From positions 188,001 to 252,000 of the forward strand of contig JAQFVV010006295.1 of NCBI GenBank assembly GCA_028023455.1: a stretch of DNA of 64,000 nucleotides. The letters are read 5' to 3'. The notes below the pieces were generated by a model. That model worked only from the letters and a program-made list of their open reading frames with translations. It did no database searches and was not told the origin of the DNA. Within the stretch, counting starts at the first letter, position 1, and each line of letters opens with the position of its first letter. Made by a program: the position numbers and the translations under genes. This document shows positions 50,523 to 62,638 of the stretch, piece after piece. This DNA is from Epiperipatus broadwayi (Eukaryota; Onychophora; Udeonychophora; Euonychophora; Peripatidae).

Positions 50523-50728
50523 ATACAAATATAAACATGACTTAATTAACAGGCAAGCAGCAAACGTTAAGATCATGGAATTGTGGGAAAGTTAGCATTT
50601 CAAAGCTTTAGTTGACACAGATTACTGGGATAATCGAAAGCGCTCCTAAGTGGATAAAATATTTTTTAATTATTTAGTTACTGTATTTACAAATATTCAG
50701 TTATATAATTACATATATATATGTAGAC
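50523..50728 (+). repeat. PLE 3'-terminal copy with variant hammerhead-like motif
   Basis: Near-identical to the reverse complement of 42275-42478 and starting at the same point (ATACAAATATAAACATG). It carries the same variant ribozyme-like core at 50604-50650 (TTGACACAGA, CGAAAGC, CTAAG). No endonuclease sequence adjoins it, so it is a short terminal insertion or a piece captured by the neighbouring element. Confidence 0.75.
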
Positions 50729-50734
50729 AAATAT

Positions 50735-51110
50735 GTATATTGTCTATACTGAACTTAATGTAATTGGAAAGGATTTGAACTCAGACCTTAAGCTCTCTAC
50801 AGATCTGATACACATGACCATGTGTGAAAAAGATAAATGATCTCCAATATATATATTTTTGTGCTGAACCAACATTCATCAGCTGCGAGATCATCGTCTC
50901 CCTCAAATATTTATAAACTGAGCATTGATTATGTACAGAAGATGATGATCTGGACCAACTTAAGTGATGATTCAACATGAAATACGTATATTGGAGATCT
51001 TTTTTTTTTTTTACATGTATGTGTTCATGTGTATCGATTGTATAAGATGGAGTGGATAATTGTAAGGAGCTTAGAGTTCAAGTCCCTTCTAATTATATGT
51101 ATAGACACAC
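50735..51110. repeat. Foldback with two hammerhead remnants and B-box-like sequences
   Basis: Left arm (50735-50905, - strand) and right arm (50930-51110, + strand) share the same order: hammerhead-like motif, CATGTGTATC, GAGCTTA, and a B-box-like GAGTTCAAATCC or GAGTTCAAGTCCC, then TATAGAC. The left ribozyme (50837-50894) has CTGATGA (50876-50882), stem II GTTGGTTCAGCAC and AAAA in place of GAAA, with an 8-bp ATGATCTC/GAGATCAT helix I. The right one (50944-51000) keeps GAAATACGTAT and TTGG/CCAA but has a broken first core. Insertion of two head-to-head copies, since decayed. Confidence 0.65.
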
Positions 51111-53330
51111 ACGTAATGTATAAATATTTTCTACAATTAGATTTTATTGATTCTGGTAAGGTATTTGCTTTTGCTTGTAACTTAAAAATAATTATTCCCA
51201 TACAATCTTTAAAATATCCTATGTCACTTAACACATTGATAAAGCAATGATCCCAAGAATCATGGGTTTGTGGATCATTTCACAGTTGAATAAAATTGAG
51301 TGTTCAAATAATCATACACTATTTTTTTATTTGTCTTTAAAATGTGGAAAGGCATATATTAATGTTATTAAAAATTATATGACTAGGAAAGTTACATAAA
51401 GTCACTGAAAATTGGTTTTTTTTTTTTTTGTAATTTATAAGCATGAAATTATAATTCTGAGGTTTTAAAAAGTTCAAGTGGGGACTTTTGATTCCCTTCA
51501 ACTTACAGTAATATTAATATATTTTGATAACTATTAAATTACAATCAAAAACATAGAAATTGAGTTAAGATAAGATAAAGATAAATTTAAGTAAAAACAA
51601 AGTAATATTAACTAGGTCTATTTTGCTTAGAAATATTGTGACGGTAAATAACACGTTGACTGTTAAAGTCATTTAAAAAGCTAAAACCAGAAACTATGTA
51701 CAGTATATGCCAGTTAAAAGTTGACTGATGACTGGTTCTCTCCACAATCTGCCTGCAGTGCCATCTCTGAATAGATGCATACATTATGAAGCAACATTGT
51801 ATTTGTATCATAAATTACAATGTGAAACATGACATTATGTTGTACACCTTAATACATGATGAAACAACATGCTAACATTACATTTCGTTTCAAATAAAAC
51901 TGCTCTAACTTTGTAAGGCATTGAAGTCATTTGTCACAAGAATATTTTCAAGTGATTTTTAAGATTTTGTGGTATCAGCGAGAGCTTTTGAAGATGATTG
52001 CTGATATAAAACACATGCCATGTCTTAACTCATGATTCAGATATGCTAGTATCCTAAAATTTTTGTGGTAGCTAATTAAATTATGTCACTACATAACACA
52101 TATGTTGGTTTAGAGATATACTGCAAGCAGCTTAGAGTGAGAACCACTCACTTTTTACTGGGACATACTATGTATAATGTAAATATTTTTGTCAATAAAA
52201 TTATTATTTTATTTCAGATACCTTTCATCCATTTTTTTTTTACATTTTCTACTAACGTAATCATAGTTAAGTACCTAAAGGCAAGTTTATATTTTCAAGA
52301 TAATTTATAATTGGCATTCAACAAGAAATCAGCTGTGATTCTTTTTTTTACTTGCAATTATCAAATTAAAGATATAACTACGTAAACCAGTGATTCTCAG
52401 TCTTTTTCAGGCACTGTTTTCTTTTTGTCCCAAGGTATTCTCAATAACCCTTCATAATGTATAATCCTTTTAGTCATGCCTGCTATTTATGAATGAAGTA
52501 TATTAAAAAGTGATTTTTTTTTTGCTAAAAATTGCCAATTTTTTGGAAGATTAAACAAATATTTTCAATCGAATTTTTAAAAAACACTGTTTTTAAATTA
52601 ATGACAAAACTTTATTTTGAAATGATATAAAATTTAAGAATAAAAAGTAATATGTGAAAAAACATTTTAAAAACTTTACATTCATTTTTGCTGACATTCT
52701 TCACAATACAAACATAAAAAAATCATTAATTAAGTACATAAAAGTATAATGTATCTAAATAATTCTTGTTTAAATATGCAAGTGAATTAAATACTGTAAA
52801 AAAATTTGAAATGTCTGTAGTTAATTTATATTATTGAGATTACTAAAATATAATAATTTCTGATCTCATGTCTATTCTATATAACTAGATAATGGGGGGG
52901 GGGGGATACTTTAAGGATAATAAAAATAAACCCTTTATTTATTTCATTGATAAAGACTATTTATCATAAATTAATCTGGGAATTTATTTGGCACTATCAT
53001 TTGATATCAATTTAGTATTCATGCTTACAGAAGTGGCTCAAAAATAGAATGATGAGAAATCATAGATGTTGAAATTGATGTGCAAATTTTGTATTATGTT
53101 CAGTGGGAGATCATATAATGCTTGACTTATTTTTGAGAATTGTATTGAAATATTTTGACAAAAAAGTTTTGGAATATTGTTGTATTTTTAATTTTTCTGA
53201 AACTGCACCGAGATACATTCTTTCTTTTACTGATCAGCCATAGATCTAGGATATGATTAAAATTCCAAAGAATATTTGTCATAAGTCCCAAAATAATGAT
53301 TAGCTACATGGTAGCACTAAAAGGATTAAT
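51111..53330. other. AT-rich intron sequence
   Basis: Nothing recognised except a run of about a dozen G residues near 52893-52905. Confidence 0.5.
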
Positions 53331-53339
53331 ATTGATAAG

Positions 53340-54075
53340 GGCTTACAATACAGTAATTATTTCAAAGTTTTTGTACATCTGTTTTACAAGAAGTATTTTG
53401 TTGATTACAATGGAAAAATGAAGGAATAAAAATCATCCAGATTTAACAAATGATGCGATTATTTTTGCTAATAGTACTTAAGAGCCTCAAGAAATGTTAC
53501 AAAAGCTATCTAATAAAAGTAAGACTCAAAATAATTATTAAAAAAAACTAAAGTAATATTCAATAGTTTTCATATAAGGAAAAAATAAAAAATTGATAAT
53601 AATGAATTGAAAAAAGATAACAATATTGTCAGATTATAGTACAGATAAACACAAATGATGGAATTACAATTCTATGGAATGCTTGTGGCAGAAATAATTT
53701 AATATTGAAATATATTTTTGTGTTTGAAAATAAAAATTTTTGTGTACCAGAGCTTACTTATGAATTTGATATTTAATAGAAGAAAACTAGAGAGATATTT
53801 TAATACCCACTGTGAAATAGGAGAAATGCATATCGGGAATAACAAGAAAGATTATAAGCAAAATACACAAATAAAAGAACAATGACATCATTGAAAGAAT
53901 TAAACTGAAATGGAGTTGGGTTAAGCTTATTACTAAAAAAGAGGAAATACAGTAGATAGAGAATTAAAATCTCAAACTATCCCTAGAAATAGTAAAAGAT
54001 CTAGAAAGAGACCAAAAGTAAAATGAATGAAATAGTGAAATTTATTGAAGTAACATGGAAAAAGAGAAGCTATAG
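53340..54075 (+). pseudogene. LINE (non-LTR retrotransposon) 3' part
   Basis: Broken + strand frames read NKNHPDLTNDAIIFANST and EPQEMLQKLSNKSKTQ, matching the RT block around the catalytic YADD of non-LTR elements (LRFADDIVLFAxxxEELQxML), with the Asp-Asp pair lost. Farther on come IKLKWSWVKLI and a KRSRKRPK motif, the typical C-terminal (K)WxWxGHI...GKRxRGRPxxRW tail. Stops and shifts are frequent. Together with 11400-11715 this may represent the same LINE family, from opposite ends of the RT. Confidence 0.65.
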
Positions 54076-56973
54076 ATCAAGGAAACTCACTTTATAGTGG
54101 TTGAAATGATGATAATTATTTATTTTCCAAAATATTTATATTTTTCAGCCCCCCCCCCTCCCTTTCTCATAATTAATAATTTTATTACAAATCTGAGGCT
54201 TTTTTTTTTTTTACAACTAAATTTCTTGTCGGTATAAAGGTGTTTTTTTATTTTCATTCTCTAATACAATTTATAATTTAACTTATCCATATCTATTTTA
54301 AGATCTAATGAAAATGTTTATTTTTTTCCTAATATATTCTTTTTAATCTATAACTGTCTATGTGTTTAATATATAATATATCTTTTTTATAATATTAATA
54401 GGAATAAGTCCATTTTAAATGCTCTTTATTAGTTCATTATTTAACTAAAATATGTTTTATTCTAGCCAAATTCTGAATTGTGAATTATGATAATTCAAGT
54501 CTTAAAGGACTGGTTTCAAGAAAACTTTCTTTGTCAAGCCCAACATCACTAATTACAAATCAGAATCAGCTTGAATCTTATATTTGTTGAACAGATTTTA
54601 TTTGCTTACTGTGAACAATGAGCATATATATTCTTATTAAATATTATACTTTTTATGCAAACACACATGTAATTGTCTTTTGGTTAAGTAAAAGTTACAT
54701 ATCATATTTTGCACAACCTTGTCATTAATATTTATATATACACACATAAAGAAGGTGTTATTTACTGTTATGAAATTCACAATTATTAATGTGCTGTTTT
54801 TTATACAATAAACCAATAAACCCATGGGATATATATTCTAGTCATATTCAATTAAAGCTGTATTTATAATCATATTATATGATGATAAGATATAAAATGG
54901 CTTCTTAAAATCAAAGATATGTCTAGAAATTAGCTAAATTAAACATTCCCAAATCAATTATATAATTAATGCATTGAAGAGTTATATCTTAAAATATTAT
55001 TATGTGTTATAAAATGGCTTCTACTTTTTATATGCCTAGAAAAGCTAATTTAAATACATTACCCTTTACAAATCACAATAAATTCATCTACTTCTTATTT
55101 CTTATCCAATTATTTATCTAGCCCTACTTGGATTTTTTTTTTCTCTCTATTTTGTTCTCATATCATCCAATTTGGTTAATCTAAATAAAAAATAAAATAT
55201 TTACCTTTTTTATTCTTTTTACTTTTAATTTTTTCCCATTCTCCATATAATTTCTCCTAATCTTTTAGTATTTTGCAGTCCAAATATAAATGTTTAATAT
55301 TCTTTCTTCCATTTCCACATAAACAACATCTATAATCCAACTCTTTATCCCAAATTTGTCATTCAATCAAACAAGTTCACTTTAATGTTATCATACATTC
55401 TTTCATATTTTATATAATTTTTATTTATATATATAAATGTTTTCTACAACTCTTGATTCTTTTTCTCTGACCAATATATGTATCTGTAATATATTTTCTA
55501 CTCATTGATCTTATTATATATACTGAAAATAAATTTTCTATAATCCAATTAAACACTATTTTAAATATTTATTTTTTATTTCTCTCATTGAACAAGTTCA
55601 TACCAGTGCCCTCTATTTGCTCATTATTCAACTAAGATATATACCTGTTTTAATATGTAGTCAGTGATAATTATTAATTAGTACAATTAACAAAGCAAAT
55701 TTTTTTCTGAAACCAGTCCTGAGCCTTGAATTATCATAGTTCACTATTCAGAATTTGACTATTATATAATATTTTAGTTAAATAGTGAACTAATAGAGAA
55801 CACTTAAAATGTGTTCATTTTTAGAGATTTTCATTCTCTTTCTTGCCTATTTCTATGCATATTCTAATTACTTTTATTCTCATAGAATAACCACTATTCT
55901 ACAATTGTGAACAAAATCAAAAATGTACCAGCATTCTTAATATTACTCCTAAACCTCAGGTCCATATATAATCTAATTGAAATTAATTTTTTATTACCTG
56001 GAAATTTTCATTTCTAATTTTTCTTCTCATTCTATTTATTATTTCCCAAGTCTTTCATCTCTTATTCCTAATTCATATTGTCCTAATGCTTCTCATAACA
56101 TATTTTTCACGTTCAATTAAAATATTTTGGTTTAGTTGTTCTTAATCACTAATTGTCTGCTATTATCTACTTGCCAAATCATGCTTTTCAAGTCAGTGAA
56201 ATAACATTGTGAATTTTTCTAATATATTGTACATTTTTCCATCATTTTTGGCCACAATTCAAAATTATTATATTTATTTCCAGAATATTTTGTTATGAGT
56301 AAACATTAATTTGTTTTCTACTTTTGGACCATTCTTTATTTTATTATCATTACTTTTATTATAAGATACTATAAATTTTACAGTTCCCAAAATTCCTATA
56401 CAGTTGTAAAGATTGTTTCATTTGTAACTTTTGTAAAGAATATTGTTAGTACTTAATAATTTATCCACTATTTTTTTAATTAATAAACTGTGAATAAGAT
56501 CAACCTTGTGTAAAAAGCTTACTAAAGTTGATGCTATAATTTTCTAAATATTGAGATGCTAGAATAAATTGTATTGAGTAGCTGAAATAACAGTTTATTG
56601 ACAACAATAATTAAGCATCATCACTTGGTTTTTTTTTTTTTAATACTCTATTGCCTAATTTTTTCCATCATGAATTTTTGCAAAAAGAAGCACTAAATGA
56701 GCAATATATATAGATTTCATTTGTCAAAATGTCTATATAAATAAGCATAGGGTCACATAAGATTGAAAAATGTGATGTTATTTAAAATCCTAGCCAGGAA
56801 ACAATATTAAAATACAAGTTTTTAAATAATGTTTTCTGAGATCATTTCATTTTCTAGATTATTTTTTTTTTTTTTAGCTGTAAATAATCTTTGTTTTTAA
56901 TCGTGTAAATTTTGATTTATGTTATTCAAATATTTTTTTGTGTTAATTCACTTTCTTTTTTTTTTTTTTTTAG
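54076..56973. other. AT-rich intron sequence, nothing recognised
   Basis: A run of C residues lies near 54149-54160. Short words such as ATTGTGAATTATGATAATTCAA (54476 onward, partly inverted near 55720-55760) hint at an old inverted repeat: TTCTGAATTGTGAATTATGA around 54470 against TCATAGTTCACTATTCAGAA around 55735. No coding pattern seen. Confidence 0.4.
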
Positions 56974-57085
56974 TAATCATGTTGTGAAAAATTGCATTGT
57001 CATTCGACATTTAGGAGTGGATCCTTATGCCATAAATGCTAATCAGTATACTGAGATAGCTAAAAGACCTTATATCGATATTGAG
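56974..57085 (+). CDS. ACSS: Acetyl-CoA synthetase, internal exon 3 seen here
   Basis: This 112-bp exon follows a long T run and TAG, and ends at GAG before GTAAAT. With the two bases carried from 41754 it gives NNHVVKNCIVIRHLGVDPYA and then INANQYTEIAKRPYIDIE, ending in phase 0. The VxxCIVxxHLG segment is the usual acetyl-CoA synthetase motif after the IVDxAL helix. The following residues form the variable linker before the WW motif. There is no stop inside the exon; the open frame runs a little past the donor before a stop, as expected for read-through into intron. The acceptor tract is strong. Confidence 0.88.
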
Positions 57086-57665
57086 GTAAATAAAATTGTA
57101 GAATTATTCATAAAGAGGGAATTATGCAAATATTTTGATCTTTTTTGATAATTATTATTGTTATTGTTCTTTATTTATAAGTATTTTTATATTTGTTATA
57201 TATAAAACAAATTTAATTTTAGTAAATGCTTAATTAATCTTTTTATTCAATGTATTTAATACTCAATGACAGTTAAAAATGAATCATCTTGCAGTCTTTA
57301 TTTAAAAAAAAATAAAAAATGAAAAGCTCTGAGGAAGGTCACAGGCTTTTCTTGGTTAGTCTGACACTATAATATTTAAATTTTTTACAGTTGTGGTTTC
57401 ACCTGAGATACCACGATATCCATCTTGTTTAGAAAATGTAACATTCAATATAATATTGGAGGATTCATTTTCAAATTGTTTACCATAATATCAGTGTGCA
57501 TCATCATGCAACATGATCTGTATGCAAAAAAGTCTGCATATAATAAATTAACATCTAACAATAATCTCTCCAATAAAAAATTTTATTAACTCCTTTGAAA
57601 TATCAGAAAACTGTCATCATGATTTTATTGCTATTGTTGTTGGCTTGTTTATAAATAATTTATTG
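57086..57665. other. AT-rich intron sequence after exon 3
   Basis: No feature recognised. Confidence 0.5.
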
Positions 57666-57838
57666 TTTTATAAAGAGCTCGCAAATAAGCTCTTAACAAC
57701 CTTTGCAGAATATCCTCAACCCCAGACAGGTTTCTGATACTGGAGAACCGCACTGACAAAGCCAGTAGCAGAAACCAGTCTGGCATTGAGGATATTTTGC
57801 AAAGCTTGTTAAGAGTTTGTTTGCGAGCTCTTTATAAA
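57666..57838. repeat. Compact palindrome with hammerhead halves at the centre
   Basis: TTTTATAAAGAGCTCGC...ATCCTCAA (57666-57722) pairs with 57785-57838 in reverse complement. Near the centre the + strand has CTGACAA (57753-57759; CUGANGA with G8 to A), a GC/GC stem II, GAAA (57771-57774), minimal stem III (A, CCAG, T), C at 57780 and TGGC. The other arm carries the second half of the same ribozyme on the - strand (AGAAACCTGTCTGGGG). The two copies join within or beside the ribozyme core. Confidence 0.7.
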
Positions 57839-59370
57839 ATCTTTGTAATATAAGCTTGTTTAAATTAAGTCATGTGATATCTGACTTGATTTATTTGTAA
57901 TAATTTACTGTTTATATTTGCTTCAATTTAGTTCTACTATCAGTAGATTTATGCCAAATCCAGATTTTTTTTCTTATTAATTTTGCTTAGTTGACATAAT
58001 GTTCTAGCTTCAGATATGCCCTTGAACTATCAGATCTTACAATATCTCCAAATGATTGCCTTGTGTGGTTTTGGCAGTGGGTAGAGGGGCAAACTGTTCC
58101 TTAAAGTCCATGGATTGCATCTGATTTCATCACTTCTGGCACTCAAACTTTCTATGAATTCCTAAGCAATAAAGTCATTTGATTATTTATTTTTATTTTT
58201 TCTACGCTTTTGACATTTTCTAACCATTTACTACCTTCAGAATTAGCCTATCAAAAGACTAGACTCTGCATTTATAGTGAGTTATCTTTTTTTTATTTTA
58301 CTTTTGAAAATGTTTTTATATAACTGACATTTGAATAAGGATAATTGAATTTTTGTTAGTCCTATACCATTTAACACAATGATTCTTGGTGTGGGTTTAA
58401 GAGCTGAAGGTTTCTGAATTGATTCTTATCTGAGTAAAGTTTAGATTGGTCAGTTGAATGAAAATCAATTCTCCACTTTGCTGCTTGAATCACATGATTT
58501 TTCTATGTAATTAACCATATAATTATTTTAAACTAATTTTTAGAAAATACCAATTGTATTTTAGAGATATCAATAAAAGTGTTTATAGAAGGAACATGAT
58601 GGCTTTAAAAGGAAATCCCTTTTATCTTTGTGAATGAAAGAAGCATCCTTTGTTTAGAGAATAAATTTTATGCAGAAAGTAAATCTGAATTTCTATATTA
58701 CAGACTAATAATAAAATGTCATAAATTGTAATCTTATCTAAAATTTTGGATAATTTTATATAAATAGATCTTAAATATTTAACAAAACTTTTATTCCATG
58801 GTGATCACATTATAAGTAAACACTTTTTTTCACTAAATTAAACTTTATGCAACAAATGCAAATAGATAATGAACATTGGAACAACAGACATCTCTGTTTG
58901 TTATTTAATATTTAATTATCAATTTAATTCACTTTCTTATATCTTTAATTGTGAAAATATTATACATATATTTTTTTTAAAATTATTTTTGATATGTATG
59001 CTGTAATAATTTACATCTGAGCATAAAAGCAGAATTTGAGAGCTGTTTAATGTTGATGTCTAAAAAAAATAATTTTGAAATGAACATATGTGTAATAAAA
59101 TGGCAGAAATCTAAGTAGTAAATATAGAATTTCTACAACAGTGAATATCATTGGCTGAAACAATAACTATTACTCTAACAATACTAATATTTAATTTTTC
59201 TTTTGCAATTTCTTAATCTTTATTATTTTTTGTTTAATTCTTTCCATACACATACAAATATTAATTTTAATCATGAGTCAGAAAAACAAATAGAAAAAAA
59301 GATTATTTCTAAGTTGAAAAGTGGTAAAACTGAATAATCTAAGTTTTGAATATAGTATGACTTTTTTAAT
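57839..59370. other. AT-rich intron sequence, nothing recognised
   Basis: No coding motif or repeat border supported. Confidence 0.5.
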
Positions 59371-59373
59371 GAT

Positions 59374-59650
59374 TTGTACCATTTCTTAAGCAGCATACAT
59401 TGTAACATCATTGAACAGGCAAATCAAAAACTAATGGCAGATGATAGTATTAATGATGAAATATTTGAAGGTTTTATTAAGACTTCTTATAAAAGTACTG
59501 TTCTTGCAAAGGAGTTTATTTCCAGGAAGATTGTGCAAAAGAATTGGATTACAATATGGCATAGATAAGATCACTGCTAAATATTATCTCGAGGAATTTA
59601 TGACAAAAATTAATTATCACACAAAGAAGCAGAAGTTTTGAAGTAGTCTA
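59374..59650 (+). other. Unrecognised open segments, possibly an element remnant
   Basis: Two overlapping + strand frames are open over about 200 bp, with less AT-biased codons than their surroundings (reads include IFEGFIKTSYKSTVLAKEF in one frame and ITAKYYLEEFMTKINYHTK in the other). No family is recognised. It could be a decayed transposase or retroelement piece, or chance. Confidence 0.25.
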
Positions 59651-60252
59651 GGCCATGGGTCTGGAATTGATTATTTCTAAGTGCATGTATTTCAATGTAA
59701 GTGATTGGATGATATAATGAGATCTTCTGGAACCAATTAATTCAGTGTAGCAGACCTTACTATAATAATATTATAAAACTCCACTCTCAAAGATTTTTAT
59801 AAATATTATTGAATCAAATTTGTATGTACATCCAAGAATCTTATGGATACACTTCACCCAAGTTTTACTTTGATTTTTATTTTAATGAACAATTTGCTCT
59901 GTAAAATAATAAGTAAAAATTTTATAATACTTTTTTCTCCAACATAAAAAAAGAAAATATTTTAGCTACAAATAGATTTTATAAATACATACACACACAT
60001 ATATATATTATGCATATCTTTACATATAATTGTTCATATCAATATACAAAAAAATATATAATTAAAAAAACATTACAGCAAAAATTAATAGTAAAACTAT
60101 TTTTATGTATATATGGATGAACATTATAATGCATAATCTATTATGCTAAAAATATTCATGACTTTTTAATACAATAAATTACAAGTTGTAATGTTTATAT
60201 TTATATGTTAAAACATTGTTATTTATTTATATTCTATTATATATATATATAT

Positions 60253-62318
60253 TGTAACGATATATAAATATGCCATTACATTAATTTAAAATAAAATCTT
60301 AAAGTTCGCAAATAAAAATAAAATCTATTAAAAAGGAAAAAAAACTAAACGCTAAAATTAAAATGTTTGTTAAACGTATATATTCGCACAGATGCTAAAC
60401 TTTAAAAATTTTTTTTTTTTATAAATAAAAAAAAAATATTTGAACATACTTTTTATAAAAAAATACAAGATTTAAATATAAAAATATTTTAATAAAGAAA
60501 TAACGTAAGTTAAAATAAAAACAGGTATTAATTAATTCCTGTAATCTGTAAATGGAAGTGATTGTTTATTAATTGAAAAGCAAGCTAGCTTTAGGGCTCT
60601 TGTGTAATTAAAAAGTCAGATGAAAATTAGATAAGAGAATAAAGAGATTTTAGCTTAACCAATGGAAGCAAATAAAGGCCCGGACCATAACAAAAAAATG
60701 GAACAGTGATGTTTTTGTTCATGGAATTCATAGGAGGACTATAAAAAGAAAAATATTGAGTTCCAGTCAGTTTCGAACTTGATTTGGTGAGACAGGCGAC
60801 AAGACGCACTTGTCGTTCTCTCTCACTTATTTTAAAAAATGAAAAGTCTGTGATACCAAAATGAACCAGCTAATGCTACCTCCGGAACATCTGACCGGGT
60901 TTTCAAATAAAGACTCCGTGGAAATTTACATCAAGAGCAGTGATTCTTCTACTGTAAGCTATTGACATGAACTCTAAAATTTAAAAATAATTAAGAACTT
61001 TCGTTCAAGCTTATGAACTTCTATCTGACTTTTAAGTTTAAAATCAATTGATAATGTTTAATTTTATATGTTTTGCTTTTGATAAAAATCATTTCCATTT
61101 ATTATTTTATTTGTATTAATATTTATTGTTTAAATTTTAAAATGAGGAAATTTAAGTTGAGTATAGACGTTGCATAGATTCGTTAGCGGTTAATTGTGTT
61201 GCTGTTTCATAGTCGATTGGAATACATAAGTCATCAATGTCACTGCGGCATCTTACGATGAATGCTAGTGGGTTTTTTTGTATTCCCTATGCAATTGACG
61301 TTATCGATGATTTTGTATTTTGATCGGTTGTGTTTATTTTGGAACGTTTTAACCGTGGAATCTATGTAGCCGATCTATACTCGACATTATAAAACAAATT
61401 GTATAAAATTCATCTGTGCGAACGTAATTAAATGTTAAATTTAAGTCGGGCATGAATGGCTGTATAGATTTGTAAAGTTATATATATAGTTTAAGGGAGG
61501 GTAATCTTAGGTTATTTGTTTCGCAGTTAAATTGGGTCAATGGATTAGATGTATTGATGTAATTAGTAAATGTAGCAGGAGATCCGCTATGGGCAGGATT
61601 GCATATATATGTCACACACCTTCTGTTTGCCTATGGATGGGATTGTAAGTCGGCAAAAAGAACCGCAGTCCATTCCTATGGAGTTTTTTGTTTATTGTTC
61701 TGCTCGCCAACAGATGTAGCATTCCTGTTGGTTGAGAGACAATGTCTTCTCTAACTCTACTTACTGTTCAGATGAACATTCCTGACAGTATAGTATTTTG
61801 TGTTGTTGTATTCATGCTGCATTGAATACATCGATATATTCGATGGATTGACGTTGGTTTGGCTGCGAACTTTTTGGCCTAAGGTTAAATAAGGGATAGA
61901 ACATTTTCTTTTCAAATACAATCTATATAGTCTATTCATACTCGACAATCTAAATAAATATTAAACTCATTATTGCAATCTATTTAAAACGAAAGATTAG
62001 TATAAAAATCTAAAATGTTAAACTTATTCCTCAAATTAGAATGATTTTATATGTGCGTAAATAAATATTTTTATGTGTTAATTTCTGGCAGTGGCTTTTA
62101 TTTTTTATATTTAAGATATAAAGTTATATTTTATAATCTCTGCTGTTCCACTGAGCTAGTGACTTGGGCTAACGATCTGAATATTTAAATAAAGTGGAAT
62201 CTTAACAGCACGTATCTGCCTACTTTATAAATTTTTCCAGGCTCAAATGCCTAGATGGCGCCTGTGTAGTGCAGATTGCAGTTAGATTCGATCTCCACTT
62301 GCTTTTGGATCGTTATAA
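60253..62318 (+). mobile_element. 2.1-kb LTR, copy 3 (family A), solo
   Basis: Begins TTGTAACGATATATAAATATG after a TA tract and ends GGATCGTTATAA before another TA tract. It is collinear with 33787-35860 and 37165-39342 but with more substitutions and indels. The CCAAT (AACCAATGG, about 60657) and TATA (ACTATAAAAAG, about 60739) boxes are conserved. No internal region or second LTR lies nearby, so it is a solo LTR inside the third intron. Confidence 0.82.
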
Positions 62319-62638
62319 TATATATATATATATCAAACATACACAGAGATTTACACAATATATATGTATAAACATTAAAAAAAATAGTTTGAACCTAAAG
62401 TCTTTTGATTTTGTAGACTGAAACTGTTTGTCAAATATAATGGATATGTCTTAATATATATATAAATCTTTATAATTAAAAGATGTTTATGCTGTTTTGG
62501 GGATTAATGGTGTACTGTAAATATTATTTATGATTTATATTAACATAACTTATCTATATACAAAGATTTTTAATACTTTCATGTAAAATCATTGTTTCTT
62601 TCATCTTTCAACATTTCGTTATCTTTATTTTTTTTCAG
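62319..62638. other. Intron sequence before exon 4
   Basis: Nothing recognised apart from TA tracts and the T-rich acceptor tract. Confidence 0.5.
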
